A DNA stretch of 64,000 nt from Sphingomonas sp. 1F27F7B (GCF_005503355.1 NZ_SCMK01000002.1:186001-250000), one strand, 5' to 3'; counted from the stretch's first letter, positions 11,357 through 20,079 are shown. Notes: a model not told the origin generated them from the letters alone. Made by a program: numbers and translations.

Positions 11357-12709
11357 ATGCTTCGTTCGTTCCTTCAGGTCACCGCCGCGGTCGGCGCGCT
11401 GGCGCTCGTCCCCGTTGCTTCCGGCGCCATGGCCGGCGTGGATACTGCGAGCTTCAAGGAGCTCGATACCTTCATGGAAGTCTACAGCCAGGTGAAGGCG
11501 AACTATGTCGACAAGGTCGACGACAAGACGCTGATGAAGGGCGCGATCCAGGGCATGCTCGCGGCGCTCGATCCGCATTCCAGCTATGCCGACGGGCTCG
11601 ATTTCGACAATCTGAAGATCCAGACCGACGGCAATTATGGCGGCCTCGGCCTGACGGTCACCCAGGAAGACGGCGCAGTGAAGGTGGTCGCCCCCACCGA
11701 AGACACGCCGGCGGCGCGCGCGGGCATGAAGTCGGGCGACTTCATCACGCATATCGACGGCAAGTTCATCGTCGGCGGCGGCCTCGACGACGCGATCCAG
11801 GCGATGCGCGGCAAGCCGGGCACCAGCGTGACGCTCACCGTCATCCGCCCGGGCGCCGACAAGCCGCTCACCTTCACCATGAAGCGCGAGATCATCGTGC
11901 AGCGGCCGGTGAAGTGGGACGTCAAGGACGGCGTCGGCATCATCAACATCAACACCTTCACGGCCCAGACCGGGGCCGACACGATCAAGGCGATCCAGGA
12001 GATCGACAAGAAGCTCGGCCACAAGCCGCTCGGCTACATCGTCGATCTGCGCGAGAATGGCGGCGGGCTGCTCAGCCAGGCGATCGAAGTGTCCGACATA
12101 TTCCTGTCGCACGGCGAGATCGTCTCGCAGCGCGGCCGCGAGAAGACCGACATCGAGCGCTGGTATGCCGATGTGAGCGAACCGGGCATCGTCTCGGTCC
12201 CGGGCGACCTGGCCAAGGGCCTGCCGGTGGTCGTGCTGATCGATGCGGGCACTGCCTCGGCGTCCGAGATCGTCGCCGGTGCGCTGCAGGATCATCACCG
12301 CGCGCTCGTGATGGGCGTGCGTAGCTTCGGCAAGGGGTCGGTCCAGTCGATCCTGCCGATGGGCCCGCGCGCCGCGCTGCGCCTCACCACCGCGCGCTAT
12401 TACACGCCTTCGGGCCGTTCGGTGCAGGAAGGCGGTATCAAGCCCGACCTGCTCGTGCCGCAGCTTTCCGATCCCGACTACAAGGTCCGGCCCTCGATCC
12501 GCGAGGCGGACCTGCGCGCGCACCTGATCAACAACGACAAGGTCGATGATTCGGTGCTCGAGGACGATCAGCGGACCGATCCGCGATTCGCCAAGACGGC
12601 GGAGCAGCTGAAGAAGGAGGGGATCGACGACTTCCAGCTCTATTATGCGCTGCAGACTCTCTCGCGCCTCGGGCCCAGGACCCAGGTTGCCGCAACACGG
12701 AGCAAATAA
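11357..12709 (+). CDS. ctpA: Carboxy-terminal processing protease CtpA (S41)
   Basis: 450 residues with a signal peptide. A PDZ domain (about 95-170, 'YGGLGLTVTQEDG') precedes the S41 catalytic domain. The likely nucleophile is Ser301 in 'GTASASEIVAGALQDH', and the general-base Lys326 in 'RSFGKGSVQ' is 25 residues on, the standard spacing. CtpA-type proteases trim or degrade periplasmic proteins, including cell-wall hydrolases; adjacency to envC suggests shared use in wall turnover. dsbB starts 3 bases after the stop. Confidence 0.94.
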   Translation: MLRSFLQVTAAVGALALVPVASGAMAGVDTASFKELDTFMEVYSQVKANYVDKVDDKTLMKGAIQGMLAALDPHSSYADGLDFDNLKIQTDGNYGGLGLTVTQEDGAVKVVAPTEDTPAARAGMKSGDFITHIDGKFIVGGGLDDAIQAMRGKPGTSVTLTVIRPGADKPLTFTMKREIIVQRPVKWDVKDGVGIININTFTAQTGADTIKAIQEIDKKLGHKPLGYIVDLRENGGGLLSQAIEVSDIFLSHGEIVSQRGREKTDIERWYADVSEPGIVSVPGDLAKGLPVVVLIDAGTASASEIVAGALQDHHRALVMGVRSFGKGSVQSILPMGPRAALRLTTARYYTPSGRSVQEGGIKPDLLVPQLSDPDYKVRPSIREADLRAHLINNDKVDDSVLEDDQRTDPRFAKTAEQLKKEGIDDFQLYYALQTLSRLGPRTQVAATRSK

Positions 12710-12712
12710 GCC

Positions 12713-13195
12713 ATGCGCAACGACGGCCTTCGCATCGCGCGCTGGATCGCGCTCCTCCTTCCGCTGGCGCTGGTCGGCGGCGCCCATCTCTCCGAATTCT
12801 TCGGGCTGGTGCCGTGCGAGATGTGCTGGTGGCAGCGCTGGCCGCATTACGCCGCGATACTCGTCGCGCTCTCGGCCTTTTTCGTCCGGAATGGCCCGGC
12901 GCAGCGGACGATCGTGCTGCTCGCCGCCACGCTGATCGCAGTGAGCGGCGGCATCGGCGTCTTCCATGCCGGCGTCGAATATAAGTGGTGGGAGGGCATC
13001 ACGGCCTGCACCGCTCAGGTGCATGGCGACAATCCGATGGACATGCTGAACGACGCGCTGCGCCGCCCGCTGATCCGCTGCGACGTGCCGCAATGGACGC
13101 TGTTCGGGATCAGCCTTGCCGGCTTCAACGCGATCCTCTCGCTGGGCGGGGCGGCGGTGATCTGCCTGCTCGCCGTGCGGCGGGGCCGGGCATGA
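12713..13195 (+). CDS. dsbB: Disulfide bond formation protein B (DsbB)
   Basis: 160 residues with four membrane helices. The first periplasmic pair is Cys35/Cys38 in 'PCEMCWWQRWPHY'; the second pair are single cysteines flanking a loop ('ITACTAQVHG' and 'LIRCDVPQW'). DsbB passes electrons from DsbA to quinone. It overlaps the COQ7 gene by ATGA; since COQ7 makes ubiquinone, the electron acceptor of DsbB, the coupling makes biochemical sense, though that link is my inference. Confidence 0.92.
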   Translation: MRNDGLRIARWIALLLPLALVGGAHLSEFFGLVPCEMCWWQRWPHYAAILVALSAFFVRNGPAQRTIVLLAATLIAVSGGIGVFHAGVEYKWWEGITACTAQVHGDNPMDMLNDALRRPLIRCDVPQWTLFGISLAGFNAILSLGGAAVICLLAVRRGRA

Positions 13196-13725
13196 GCTGG
13201 AAGCCCGGCGATCGGCGCGAGGGGCTGGCCTCGATGGTCCGCGTCGATCAGGCGGGCGAATATGGCGCGACGCGCATCTATGCCGGCCAGCTCGCGGTGA
13301 TGGGCGATCGCACGCCGATGGCGCGGATGATCGCCGGCATGGCAAGCCAGGAAGAGCGGCACCGCGCCTTTTTCGATGCGATGATCGCGCGCCGCGGCGT
13401 GCGCCCGACTGCGCTCCAGCCCTTCTGGAACGTCGCCGGCTTCGCGCTGGGGGCCGTCACCGCGGCGATGGGCCCGGAGGCGGCGATGGCCTGCACCGCC
13501 GCGATCGAGACCGAGATCGATCTGCATTACCAGCATCAGCTCGAGGAGATCGGCGACAGCGACCCCGAGCTTGCCGAAGCCGTGGCGAAGTTCCGCGACG
13601 AGGAGCTCGAGCATCGCGATACCGCGCTGGCGCACGGCGCCGAACATGCGCCCGCCTATCCGCTGCTGTCCGGATTGATCCGTGCCGGCTGCCGCGCTGC
13701 CATTGCGATATCGAAACGGATATAA
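13192..13725 (+). CDS. coq7: Demethoxyubiquinone hydroxylase (COQ7)
   Basis: 177 residues. This is a di-iron monooxygenase for a late ubiquinone hydroxylation. The ligand set is visible: Glu in 'QAGEYGATRIY', the E-x2-H of 'QEERHRAFF', Glu in 'ETEIDLHYQHQ' and the E-x2-H of 'DEELEHRD'. The ATG overlaps the dsbB stop. Confidence 0.93.
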   Translation: MSWKPGDRREGLASMVRVDQAGEYGATRIYAGQLAVMGDRTPMARMIAGMASQEERHRAFFDAMIARRGVRPTALQPFWNVAGFALGAVTAAMGPEAAMACTAAIETEIDLHYQHQLEEIGDSDPELAEAVAKFRDEELEHRDTALAHGAEHAPAYPLLSGLIRAGCRAAIAISKRI

Positions 13726-13777
13726 AGGCCCCATTCAGCCGTTTTGGACCAGGCACGGCACATACAGGAGTAAGCCG

Positions 13778-14185
13778 ATGTTGAACCGGATCATGATCGC
13801 AGCCGCGCTCGCCGCCATCCCGATGCTGCTGCCCGCCGCCGCGCATGCCCAGAATGCGGCGCAGAACGGCGTGCTGGTGATCTACGGCAAGGACAAGTGC
13901 CCGACCAATTCGAACGGCGAGGAGATCGTGGTCTGCAAGCGCCTCGACGAGCGCGAGCGCTATCGCATCCCCTCGAACCTGCGCGAGGAGGCCGGTCCGC
14001 CGCAAAAGACCGAGAGCTGGGCGGTGCGTTCGCAGGACGCGCTCACCTCGGGCAATTTCGGCACCGGCAGCTGCTCGACCACTGGCGCGGGTGGCGGCAC
14101 CGGCTGCTTCGTCCGCCAGGCGACGATCGCGCGCGCCGAGGCACGGGCGCGCAAGAAGGCCGAAGAGAATCTGCCGCTGCCCTGA
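13778..14185 (+). CDS. Secreted hypothetical protein of sphingomonads
   Basis: 135 residues from ATG 13778, with CAGGAG 7 bases upstream. The signal peptide ends near 'AHAQ' (about residue 24). The mature part carries Cys at 'DKCPTN', 'VVCKRLDE', 'GSCSTT' and 'TGCFVRQ', suggesting two disulfides, and a charged Lys/Arg tail. I know of no function. It is convergent with the GT87-like gene, 5 bases apart. Confidence 0.75.
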   Translation: MLNRIMIAAALAAIPMLLPAAAHAQNAAQNGVLVIYGKDKCPTNSNGEEIVVCKRLDERERYRIPSNLREEAGPPQKTESWAVRSQDALTSGNFGTGSCSTTGAGGGTGCFVRQATIARAEARARKKAEENLPLP

Positions 14186-14190
14186 TCGCT

Positions 14191-15402
14191 TCAGTCGTGC
14201 GCCGGCCAGCGCCCCACCCATTCGGGCGGCGGGCGGCGCACGCAATCGACGATGATCCACAGCATCACCATCGCGCGCGCCGCCGCGGCGCAGGCGATGT
14301 CGACGCTGCTTGCCGCCGGCCAGGCGCCGTCCATCCCGGCGAAGAACCAGAATTCGGCGAAATAGGCGAAGACCCCGGTCGCGGCGAACAGCGCCACCGG
14401 CCATAGCCGCGGCGCGGTCATCACCAGCATCGGCCACAGCCACAGGTCGAACTGGGGCGAATAGACCTTGTTGGTCAGCATGAACCAGGCGAGCAGCGGC
14501 GTGAACAGCAGCCACAGCCGCGCATGGTGGCGCCGCCAGCCGAAGCCGATGATTGCCGCGCCGCCCAGCGCGAAGGCGAGCGCGGCGTAGAGATTCTTCT
14601 CCGGCGTGCCGAGCTGCAGGATGCCGAGCGCGCCGAGCACGTCCCAGGTTGCCGCCGCCGTGCCGTTGCGCGACTGCGAGAACAGATAGAATTCGCTCCA
14701 GTTGTGCGGCGCGAGCAGCGCGATCGGCAGGTTCACCGCGAGCCAGGCGCCGATCGCGGCGAGCTTCACCCAGCCGGTGCGCACCACGCGCTGCCACCAG
14801 CTGCGGCCATGCTCCAGAAAAGCCGAGAGGACCAGCAGCGGCAGCATCACGATCGGGAAGAGCTTGGCGGCGACGCCCAGCCCCGCGGCGGCGGCGGCGC
14901 CGATCAGCCGGTTCTCGCGCGCCAGCAGCATCGCCCACACCGCCAGCGTGACGGCGATCATGTCCCAATTATGCCCGACATAGAGGATGAGCGGCGGCGC
15001 CGCCGCCCACCACCAGAGCCGCCGCCCATCCATGCCGGCGCGCCGGAACATCCAGAGGATCAGAAAGGCCAGGGCGATGTTCACCGCCGTCACCACGCCC
15101 AGGAACGTCGCGTCATTGGCATGGCGGCCGAAGATCAGGTGCGTGGCAGCGCCTTCGATCCAGATCGCCGCGCCGGTCAGAACCGGATATTCGATCGGCG
15201 TCTGGAGATAGGGGATCCTGCCCTTGTCAACTTCGCGCGCGGTCCAGAAGGGCACCGCGTCGCTGTAGCAGCCGGTGACATATTGCTCGGAACCGGTCCA
15301 GCCGCCCGGCATGCAATGCTGCTTGAAGCCGAAGCCGAGCATGCAGGTGACCGCCAGCACGATCAGCAGCGCGCGAAAATGCCGGTCGATCTTCAGCTGC
15401 AT
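14191..15402 (-). CDS. GT87/DUF2029-like polytopic glycosyltransferase
   Basis: 403 residues from ATG 15402 ('MQLKIDRHF'); the open frame runs further up, but that part overlaps the opposite-strand LexA box and start region and looks non-coding. There are nine to eleven hydrophobic helices, and a first loop with 'PFWTAREVDKGRIPY' and 'PIEYPVLTG', resembling the 'YPP' loop of GT87/DUF2029 mannosyltransferase-like proteins that use polyprenyl-linked sugars. Substrate unknown; no other glycan genes adjoin. Confidence 0.7.
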   Translation of the reverse strand: MQLKIDRHFRALLIVLAVTCMLGFGFKQHCMPGGWTGSEQYVTGCYSDAVPFWTAREVDKGRIPYLQTPIEYPVLTGAAIWIEGAATHLIFGRHANDATFLGVVTAVNIALAFLILWMFRRAGMDGRRLWWWAAAPPLILYVGHNWDMIAVTLAVWAMLLARENRLIGAAAAAGLGVAAKLFPIVMLPLLVLSAFLEHGRSWWQRVVRTGWVKLAAIGAWLAVNLPIALLAPHNWSEFYLFSQSRNGTAAATWDVLGALGILQLGTPEKNLYAALAFALGGAAIIGFGWRRHHARLWLLFTPLLAWFMLTNKVYSPQFDLWLWPMLVMTAPRLWPVALFAATGVFAYFAEFWFFAGMDGAWPAASSVDIACAAAARAMVMLWIIVDCVRRPPPEWVGRWPAHD

Positions 15403-15498
15403 CGCCGCCCCCGCAAATTCCCGCCCCGGCCTGTCTCGGGGAGGATCCGATCTCTTCCGCCAGCCTCTCTCACAAGCTGCTGGACACCGCAATATCTG

Positions 15499-15513
15499 GA
15501 ACATAGAGTGAAC
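15499..15513 (+). promoter_or_regulatory. LexA (SOS) box
   Basis: GAAC-N7-GAAC (GAACATAGAGTGAAC), the exact reverse complement of the alphaproteobacterial LexA consensus GTTC-N7-GTTC. Its last base is two bases before the start codon of the radical SAM gene, so bound LexA would block both transcription and ribosome access. Confidence 0.82.
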
Positions 15514-15515
15514 AT

Positions 15516-16763
15516 ATGTCCCGGCTCGATCTTCGCGCAAAGCTCGCCATCCTTGCCGATGCCGCCAAGTATGACGCCAGCTGCGCCTCCTCGGGCACGA
15601 CCCGGCGCAATTCGGCGGGCGGCAAGGGGCTCGGCTCGACCGAGGGCATGGGCATCTGCCACGCCTATGCGCCGGACGGGCGCTGCATCTCGCTGCTCAA
15701 GATCCTGCTGACCAACAGCTGCATCTTCGACTGTCACTATTGCATCAACCGCAGGAGCTCGAACGTCCGCCGTGCGCGCTTCACGCCCGAGGAAGTCGTC
15801 GATCTCACGCTCAGCTTCTATCGGCGCAACTATATCGAGGGGCTGTTCCTGTCCTCGGGCATCATCCGTTCGCCCGACTATACGATGGAGCAGATCGTCC
15901 GCGTCGCGCGCCTACTGCGCGAGGGCCATGATTTTCGCGGCTATATCCATCTGAAGGCGATTCCCGATGCCGATCCCGAGCTGGTGCGCCAGGCGGGGCT
16001 GCATGCCGATCGCGTCTCGATCAACGTCGAGCTGCCGACGGCGGCGGGGCTGACCCGGCTGGCGCCGGAGAAATCGGCGCCCCGGATCGAAGGCGCGATG
16101 CGCGACGTCCGCGCGGCGATCGACGATGGTGCCGATGCGGGCCGGCGCTACCGGTCGGCGCCCAAATTCGCGCCCGCCGGCCAGTCGACTCAGATGATCG
16201 TCGGCGCCGATGCCGCCACCGACGGCGACATCATCGGCCGCGCCGCCGGGCTCTACGACCGTTTCCAGCTGCGCCGCGTCTATTATTCGGCGTTCAGCCC
16301 GATTCCCGACGCCAGTGCCGTGCTGCCGCTGCGGCGTCCGCCGCTGATGCGCGAGCACCGGCTCTACCAGTCCGACTGGCTGATGCGCTTCTATGGCTAT
16401 GCGCCGGGCGAAGTGGCCGCGGCGGCCGATTCGGCAACCGGCATGCTCCCGCTCGACATCGATCCCAAGCTCGCCTGGGCACTGAAGTTCCGCGAGCGCT
16501 TCCCGGTCGACGTGAACAACGCCCCGCGCGAAGCCCTGCTCCGCGTGCCGGGGCTCGGCGTCAAGGCGATCGACGCGATCCTCGCCGCCCGCGGCTGGCG
16601 CCGCCTTTGCCTGGCCGACATTGCCCGGCTCACGGCCTCGATCGCCAGGGTGCGTCCTTTTCTGATCGCGGAGGACTGGCGCCCGGTCGCGCTCGCCGAC
16701 CGGGCCGATCTGCGCGCGCTGGTCGCGCCGAAGCAGGAGCAGCTCGAACTGTTCGCGGCCTGA
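15516..16763 (+). CDS. Putative DNA modification/repair radical SAM protein (TIGR03916 type)
   Basis: 415 residues. The 4Fe-4S motif is C-x3-C-x2-C at residues 69-76 ('CIFDCHYC'), preceded by the family-typical 'AKYDASCASSG' opening and 'GICHAYAPDGRC'. Near the C-terminus 'VNNAPREALLRVPGLGVKAI' is a helix-hairpin-helix DNA-binding motif. The family is known as the genomic partner of a UdgX/TIGR03915-type uracil-DNA glycosylase-like protein, which here lies 3.3 kb downstream (20080-21489). The reaction is unknown; the LexA box directly in front supports a role in DNA damage. Confidence 0.88.
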   Translation: MSRLDLRAKLAILADAAKYDASCASSGTTRRNSAGGKGLGSTEGMGICHAYAPDGRCISLLKILLTNSCIFDCHYCINRRSSNVRRARFTPEEVVDLTLSFYRRNYIEGLFLSSGIIRSPDYTMEQIVRVARLLREGHDFRGYIHLKAIPDADPELVRQAGLHADRVSINVELPTAAGLTRLAPEKSAPRIEGAMRDVRAAIDDGADAGRRYRSAPKFAPAGQSTQMIVGADAATDGDIIGRAAGLYDRFQLRRVYYSAFSPIPDASAVLPLRRPPLMREHRLYQSDWLMRFYGYAPGEVAAAADSATGMLPLDIDPKLAWALKFRERFPVDVNNAPREALLRVPGLGVKAIDAILAARGWRRLCLADIARLTASIARVRPFLIAEDWRPVALADRADLRALVAPKQEQLELFAA

Positions 16764-16814
16764 GCGGTCGTGATGGCGGCGGAAGGGGTTCGGGAAGCGA
16801 CGCGTGCGAATAGG

Positions 16815-17288
16815 CTAGTCGGCGATCGGCACGAACAGCCCGCGCTTGCCCACGCCCAGCGCGACATTGGTGGTGAAGCGGCGCACGTTCGGATTGTCCG
16901 CCATCAGCCGGCTCATCAGCGCGTCATAGGCCCCGACATCGGGCGCGACGACGACCAGCACGAAATCGGCGGTGCCGGTGACGTAATAGACCTGCTGGAC
17001 CTGCTCCTCCGCCGCCAGCCATTGGCGCAGCCGGGCGACCAGCTCGGGCCGTTCGCGCTCGATCTCCAGCGCCGCCAGGAAGAAACTGGGCCTCCCCACC
17101 TTGAGCGGATCGACCATCGCGATCTCGCCCAGGATCACCCCCGTCTCGCGCAGCCGCTTGAGGCGCCGCTGCACCGCCGATGCCGAGAGTCCGATCCGTT
17201 CGGCCAGCGCCTCGGCAGTCTGCGCCGCGTCGCGCTGGACGAGGGCGAGGAGCCTGCGGTCGAAGCGGTCGAGATCGGATCGGGCCAT
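16815..17288 (-). CDS. Lrp/AsnC family transcriptional regulator
   Basis: 157 residues from ATG 17288 ('MARSDLDRFDRRLL'); ATGs further up at 17297 and 17315 are possible. An N-terminal winged helix-turn-helix ('LAERIGLSASAVQRRLKRL') is followed by a RAM effector domain with the 'GTADFVLVV' turn. Such proteins usually sense an amino acid and often control a divergent neighbour; here the divergent gene is the VOC protein, 108 bases away. Confidence 0.88.
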   Translation of the reverse strand: MARSDLDRFDRRLLALVQRDAAQTAEALAERIGLSASAVQRRLKRLRETGVILGEIAMVDPLKVGRPSFFLAALEIERERPELVARLRQWLAAEEQVQQVYYVTGTADFVLVVVAPDVGAYDALMSRLMADNPNVRRFTTNVALGVGKRGLFVPIAD

Positions 17289-17396
17289 TGGCCGCATCCT
17301 AGCGCGCATATGCACCGAAATCCCCCGATTCGATCCTCTGTTTCGCGGAAATACCGCGCAGCCGGGCCGCTATCTCCCGCCGCGAAGGAGACTGTC

Positions 17397-17756
17397 ATGA
17401 TCGACCATATCGAGATCCGCACCGCCCGCCTGGCCGAGAGCCTGGTCTTCTATGCCGACGCCCTGGCGCCGCTCGGCTATACCCAGAAGGTCGACGGCCC
17501 GGCCAAGGGCTTCGGCAACGATACCGCGCTCGACCTGTTCCTGGTCGAGGGCGAGACGCCGTCCGACCTCCACTTCGCCTTTGCGGCACCCGATCGCGCC
17601 ACGGTCGACCGGGTCTACGCCGCCGGCCGCGACGCCGGCCATGTCCTCGACCGCGCGCCCGCGCTCGCCCCGCACATCCATCCGAACTATTATGCCGGAT
17701 ATCTTCGCGATCCCGATGGCCGGCTGGTCGAATTCGTCTGCCACGGGTCTAATTGA
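17397..17756 (+). CDS. VOC (glyoxalase-fold) family protein
   Basis: 119 residues, GAAGGAG 6 bases before the ATG. Two beta-alpha-beta-beta-beta halves begin with 'MIDHIEIRTARLAESLVFY' and 'YAGYLRDPDGRLVEFVCH'. The metal-ligand positions (His4, a central His, and Glu near the end) are present, so an enzyme is plausible, but substrate cannot be told. It is divergent from the Lrp regulator. Its stop codon lies inside a 20-bp palindrome. Confidence 0.85.
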   Translation: MIDHIEIRTARLAESLVFYADALAPLGYTQKVDGPAKGFGNDTALDLFLVEGETPSDLHFAFAAPDRATVDRVYAAGRDAGHVLDRAPALAPHIHPNYYAGYLRDPDGRLVEFVCHGSN

Positions 17757-17770
17757 CAGGCCTGTCAATT
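17751..17770. promoter_or_regulatory. 20-bp perfect palindrome, probable operator
   Basis: AATTGACAGGCCTGTCAATT is its own reverse complement. It straddles the VOC stop codon and lies 50 bases before the beta-helix gene start, in the expected promoter region. The form (TTGACAG, short centre, CTGTCAA) is typical of TetR-family operators. No candidate regulator adjoins; the next TetR gene is 3.8 kb away and has a different palindrome. Confidence 0.6.
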
Positions 17771-17819
17771 TCTCCCGATCGGCGTATCATCTTCAAAAAT
17801 ACGCAAGAGGGAGAGAGGG

Positions 17820-19013
17820 ATGCTTCGATTCTGTGCGCTTGCCGCGACGCTGCTCGCCGCAACTCCGGCGATGGCGAGGGACCTGGTCGTCGAAGCGGGC
17901 CCCAATGCCCAGGAAAGGCTCCAGTCCGCCCTGCTCGACGCGAAACCCGGCGACACCGTCCGCATCGGCGCGGGCCGCTTCGAGCTGACCGACGGGCTCA
18001 GCCTCGACGTGAACGGCGTCACGGTGCGCGGCGCGGGCGCGGACCGGACGGTGCTCAGCTTCAAGGGGCAGCTGGGCGCGGGCGAGGGGCTGCTGGTCAC
18101 GTCCGACGACGTGGTGCTGCGCGACTTCGCGGTGGAGGATTCCAAGGGCGACGGCATCAAGTCCAAGGGCGCGGACCGGATCGTCTACAAGAATGTCCGC
18201 GTCGAATGGACCGGCGGGCCCAAGGCGAGCAACGGCGCATATGGCGTCTATCCTGTCGAGAGCGAGGACGTGCTGATCGACGGCGTCACCGTGAAGGGCG
18301 CGTCGGACGCCGGCATCTATGTCGGCCAGTCGAACCGGATCGTCGTCCGCAACTCGACGGCGATGTACAATGTCGCCGGGATCGAGATCGAGAATAGCGG
18401 CCATGCGGAAGTGACGAACAACCTCGCCACCCACAATACCGGCGGCATCCTGGTGTTCGACCTGCCGGCGCTGCCCCGGCGCGGCGCGGGCTTCGTGACG
18501 GTCAGCGGCAACCGCGCGATCGACAACGACACGCCCAATTTCGCGCCCAAGGGCAACACCGTCGCTTCGGTCCCCACCGGCACCGGCGTGCTGATCATGG
18601 CCGAGAACGACGTCACTGTCCGGGACAACGAACTCTCCGGCAACGGCACCGCCAACATCATGGTGGTCGCCTATCGCCAGCCCTTCGAGGACAAGGGCTA
18701 TGATCCCTATCCGCGCAACATCCACCTTGCCGGCAACAGGCATGGCCGCGCCGGCTTCGCCCCCGCCATGCCGGGCGGCGCCGAGCTGGCCAAGGCGCTG
18801 GGCGGCACGCTGCCGCCGATCTTCTGGGACGGCACCGGCGGGGACAAGGTGAAGCTCACCGGCGCCGACGCCGAGCCCATGCTCACGCTCGGCCTCGCGC
18901 TCGGCGCGGGGATCGAGACGGCGAAGCCGCAGCTGGTCAGGCTCGCCTCGGGCGGCCCGGCGCCCTGGCCCGCCGTCAAGCTCCCCGCCGCGATGGAGGC
19001 GGCGGCCAAATGA
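17820..19013 (+). CDS. Secreted parallel beta-helix protein (TIGR03805 type)
   Basis: 397 residues; signal peptide ends at 'AMA' (about residue 20). Repeating short hydrophobic strands with Asn ladders ('DVVLRDFAVEDSKGDGIKSK', 'NRIVVRNSTAMYNVAGIEIE') form a right-handed parallel beta-helix, the fold of pectate lyases and alginate epimerases. No catalytic set can be named. The family is known to co-occur with the diheme cytochrome family that follows here with a 4-base ATGA overlap, so the two probably act together in the periplasm. Confidence 0.85.
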   Translation: MLRFCALAATLLAATPAMARDLVVEAGPNAQERLQSALLDAKPGDTVRIGAGRFELTDGLSLDVNGVTVRGAGADRTVLSFKGQLGAGEGLLVTSDDVVLRDFAVEDSKGDGIKSKGADRIVYKNVRVEWTGGPKASNGAYGVYPVESEDVLIDGVTVKGASDAGIYVGQSNRIVVRNSTAMYNVAGIEIENSGHAEVTNNLATHNTGGILVFDLPALPRRGAGFVTVSGNRAIDNDTPNFAPKGNTVASVPTGTGVLIMAENDVTVRDNELSGNGTANIMVVAYRQPFEDKGYDPYPRNIHLAGNRHGRAGFAPAMPGGAELAKALGGTLPPIFWDGTGGDKVKLTGADAEPMLTLGLALGAGIETAKPQLVRLASGGPAPWPAVKLPAAMEAAAK

Positions 19014-20029
19014 AGATGCTGCTCGGCGCGGCCGCCCTGTTCGCCGCCGCGCTGATCGGCCGCCCCGGCGGCGTGAACGACGCGGCGATCACCGGGGAAG
19101 GCTGGCCCGCGCACCTTTCGGACTATGGCTTCTTCGCCGATCTCGCCGCCCGCACGCCCGCCCGGCGGCTGGCGCGCTACGATCTGGAGACGCCGCTCTT
19201 CTCGGACTATGCCGAGAAGGAACGCTATATCTATCTGCCCCAGGGCGCCCGGGCGAAATATGATCCGGACGGGCCGCTCGACCTCCCGGTCGGCGCCGCG
19301 CTGGTCAAGACCTTCGGCTACCGCGCGAACGGGGTGTTCAAGCCGCTCGAGACGCGGGTGCTGCTCCACCGCGCGAGCGGCTGGGTGCCGATCCCCTATG
19401 TCTGGAACGCCGCGGGCACCGATGCCGATATCCGGCGCGCCGGCATGCGCATTCCGGTCCGCTTCACCGATCCTTCGGGCGAGGCGCATGCCATCAGCTA
19501 TGCCGTGCCCAACCAGAACCAGTGCAAGGATTGCCACGGCCTGGCCGGCCAGGTCACGCCGATCGGCATCAAGGCGCGCTATCTCAACCATGGCGGCCAG
19601 CTGGAGAAGCTGCTGGCCGCCGGCATGCTCGACCGGCTGCCGCCCGATGCGCCGCGGGTCGCGCGCTGGGACGACCCGGCCGCGCCGCTCGACGCGCGCG
19701 CCCGCGCCTGGCTCGAGATCAATTGCGCGCATTGCCACAATCCCCGGGGCGCGGCGTCCAATTCGGGCCTGTTCCTCGATCTCGCCCGCACCGACCCCGA
19801 ACAGCGGGGCGTCTTCAAGCGCCCCACCGCCGCCGGCCGCGGCGCGGGCACCCGCGATTTCGACATCGTGCCCGGCGCGCCCGACGCCTCGATCCTGCTC
19901 TATCGGATGGAATCGACCGATCCCGGCATCGCCATGCCCGAGCTCGGCCGCGCCACCGTCCACAAGGAAGGCGTGGCGCTGGTCCGCCAATGGATCGAAT
20001 CGATGCCGAAATCCGCTTCCGCGCGTTAG
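19010..20029 (+). CDS. Diheme c-type cytochrome, SO2930/HNE_0200 family (TIGR03806 type)
   Basis: 339 residues with a signal peptide. Two heme c motifs are visible: CKDCH at about residue 172 and CAHCH at about 239. 'LSDYGFF', 'TPLFSDYAEKERYIYLP' and 'RYLNHGGQLEKL' are typical of this family. It is translationally coupled to the beta-helix protein. Function unknown; heme attachment and pairing suggest a periplasmic oxidoreductase acting on, or with, the beta-helix protein. Confidence 0.87.
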   Translation: MKMLLGAAALFAAALIGRPGGVNDAAITGEGWPAHLSDYGFFADLAARTPARRLARYDLETPLFSDYAEKERYIYLPQGARAKYDPDGPLDLPVGAALVKTFGYRANGVFKPLETRVLLHRASGWVPIPYVWNAAGTDADIRRAGMRIPVRFTDPSGEAHAISYAVPNQNQCKDCHGLAGQVTPIGIKARYLNHGGQLEKLLAAGMLDRLPPDAPRVARWDDPAAPLDARARAWLEINCAHCHNPRGAASNSGLFLDLARTDPEQRGVFKRPTAAGRGAGTRDFDIVPGAPDASILLYRMESTDPGIAMPELGRATVHKEGVALVRQWIESMPKSASAR

Positions 20030-20042
20030 ACCGCCTTTATCA

Positions 20043-20066
20043 TCGTCCCCGTTCGGGCGGGGACGA
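20043..20066. repeat. Short dispersed-type hairpin in the udgX leader
   Basis: A 9-bp stem (20043-20051 and 20058-20066) closes a TTCGGG loop. It resembles half of the longer inverted repeat at 23191-23271 and probably belongs to the same kind of dispersed sphingomonad element. It stands between the cytochrome gene and udgX, 13 bases before the udgX start. Confidence 0.6.
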
Positions 20067-20079
20067 CGGGCTTGGAGAG

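Noticed and set aside
10241-13345. A 1034-residue open frame on the minus strand opposite envC, ctpA and dsbB
   Set aside because: High-GC antisense shadow; Arg/His/Ala-rich with no family features, and the plus-strand genes are certain.
20051-20065. Possible second LexA box in front of udgX (GTTC, seven bases, GACG)
   Set aside because: The second half-site does not match GTTC; the stretch is better explained as the arm and loop of a hairpin.
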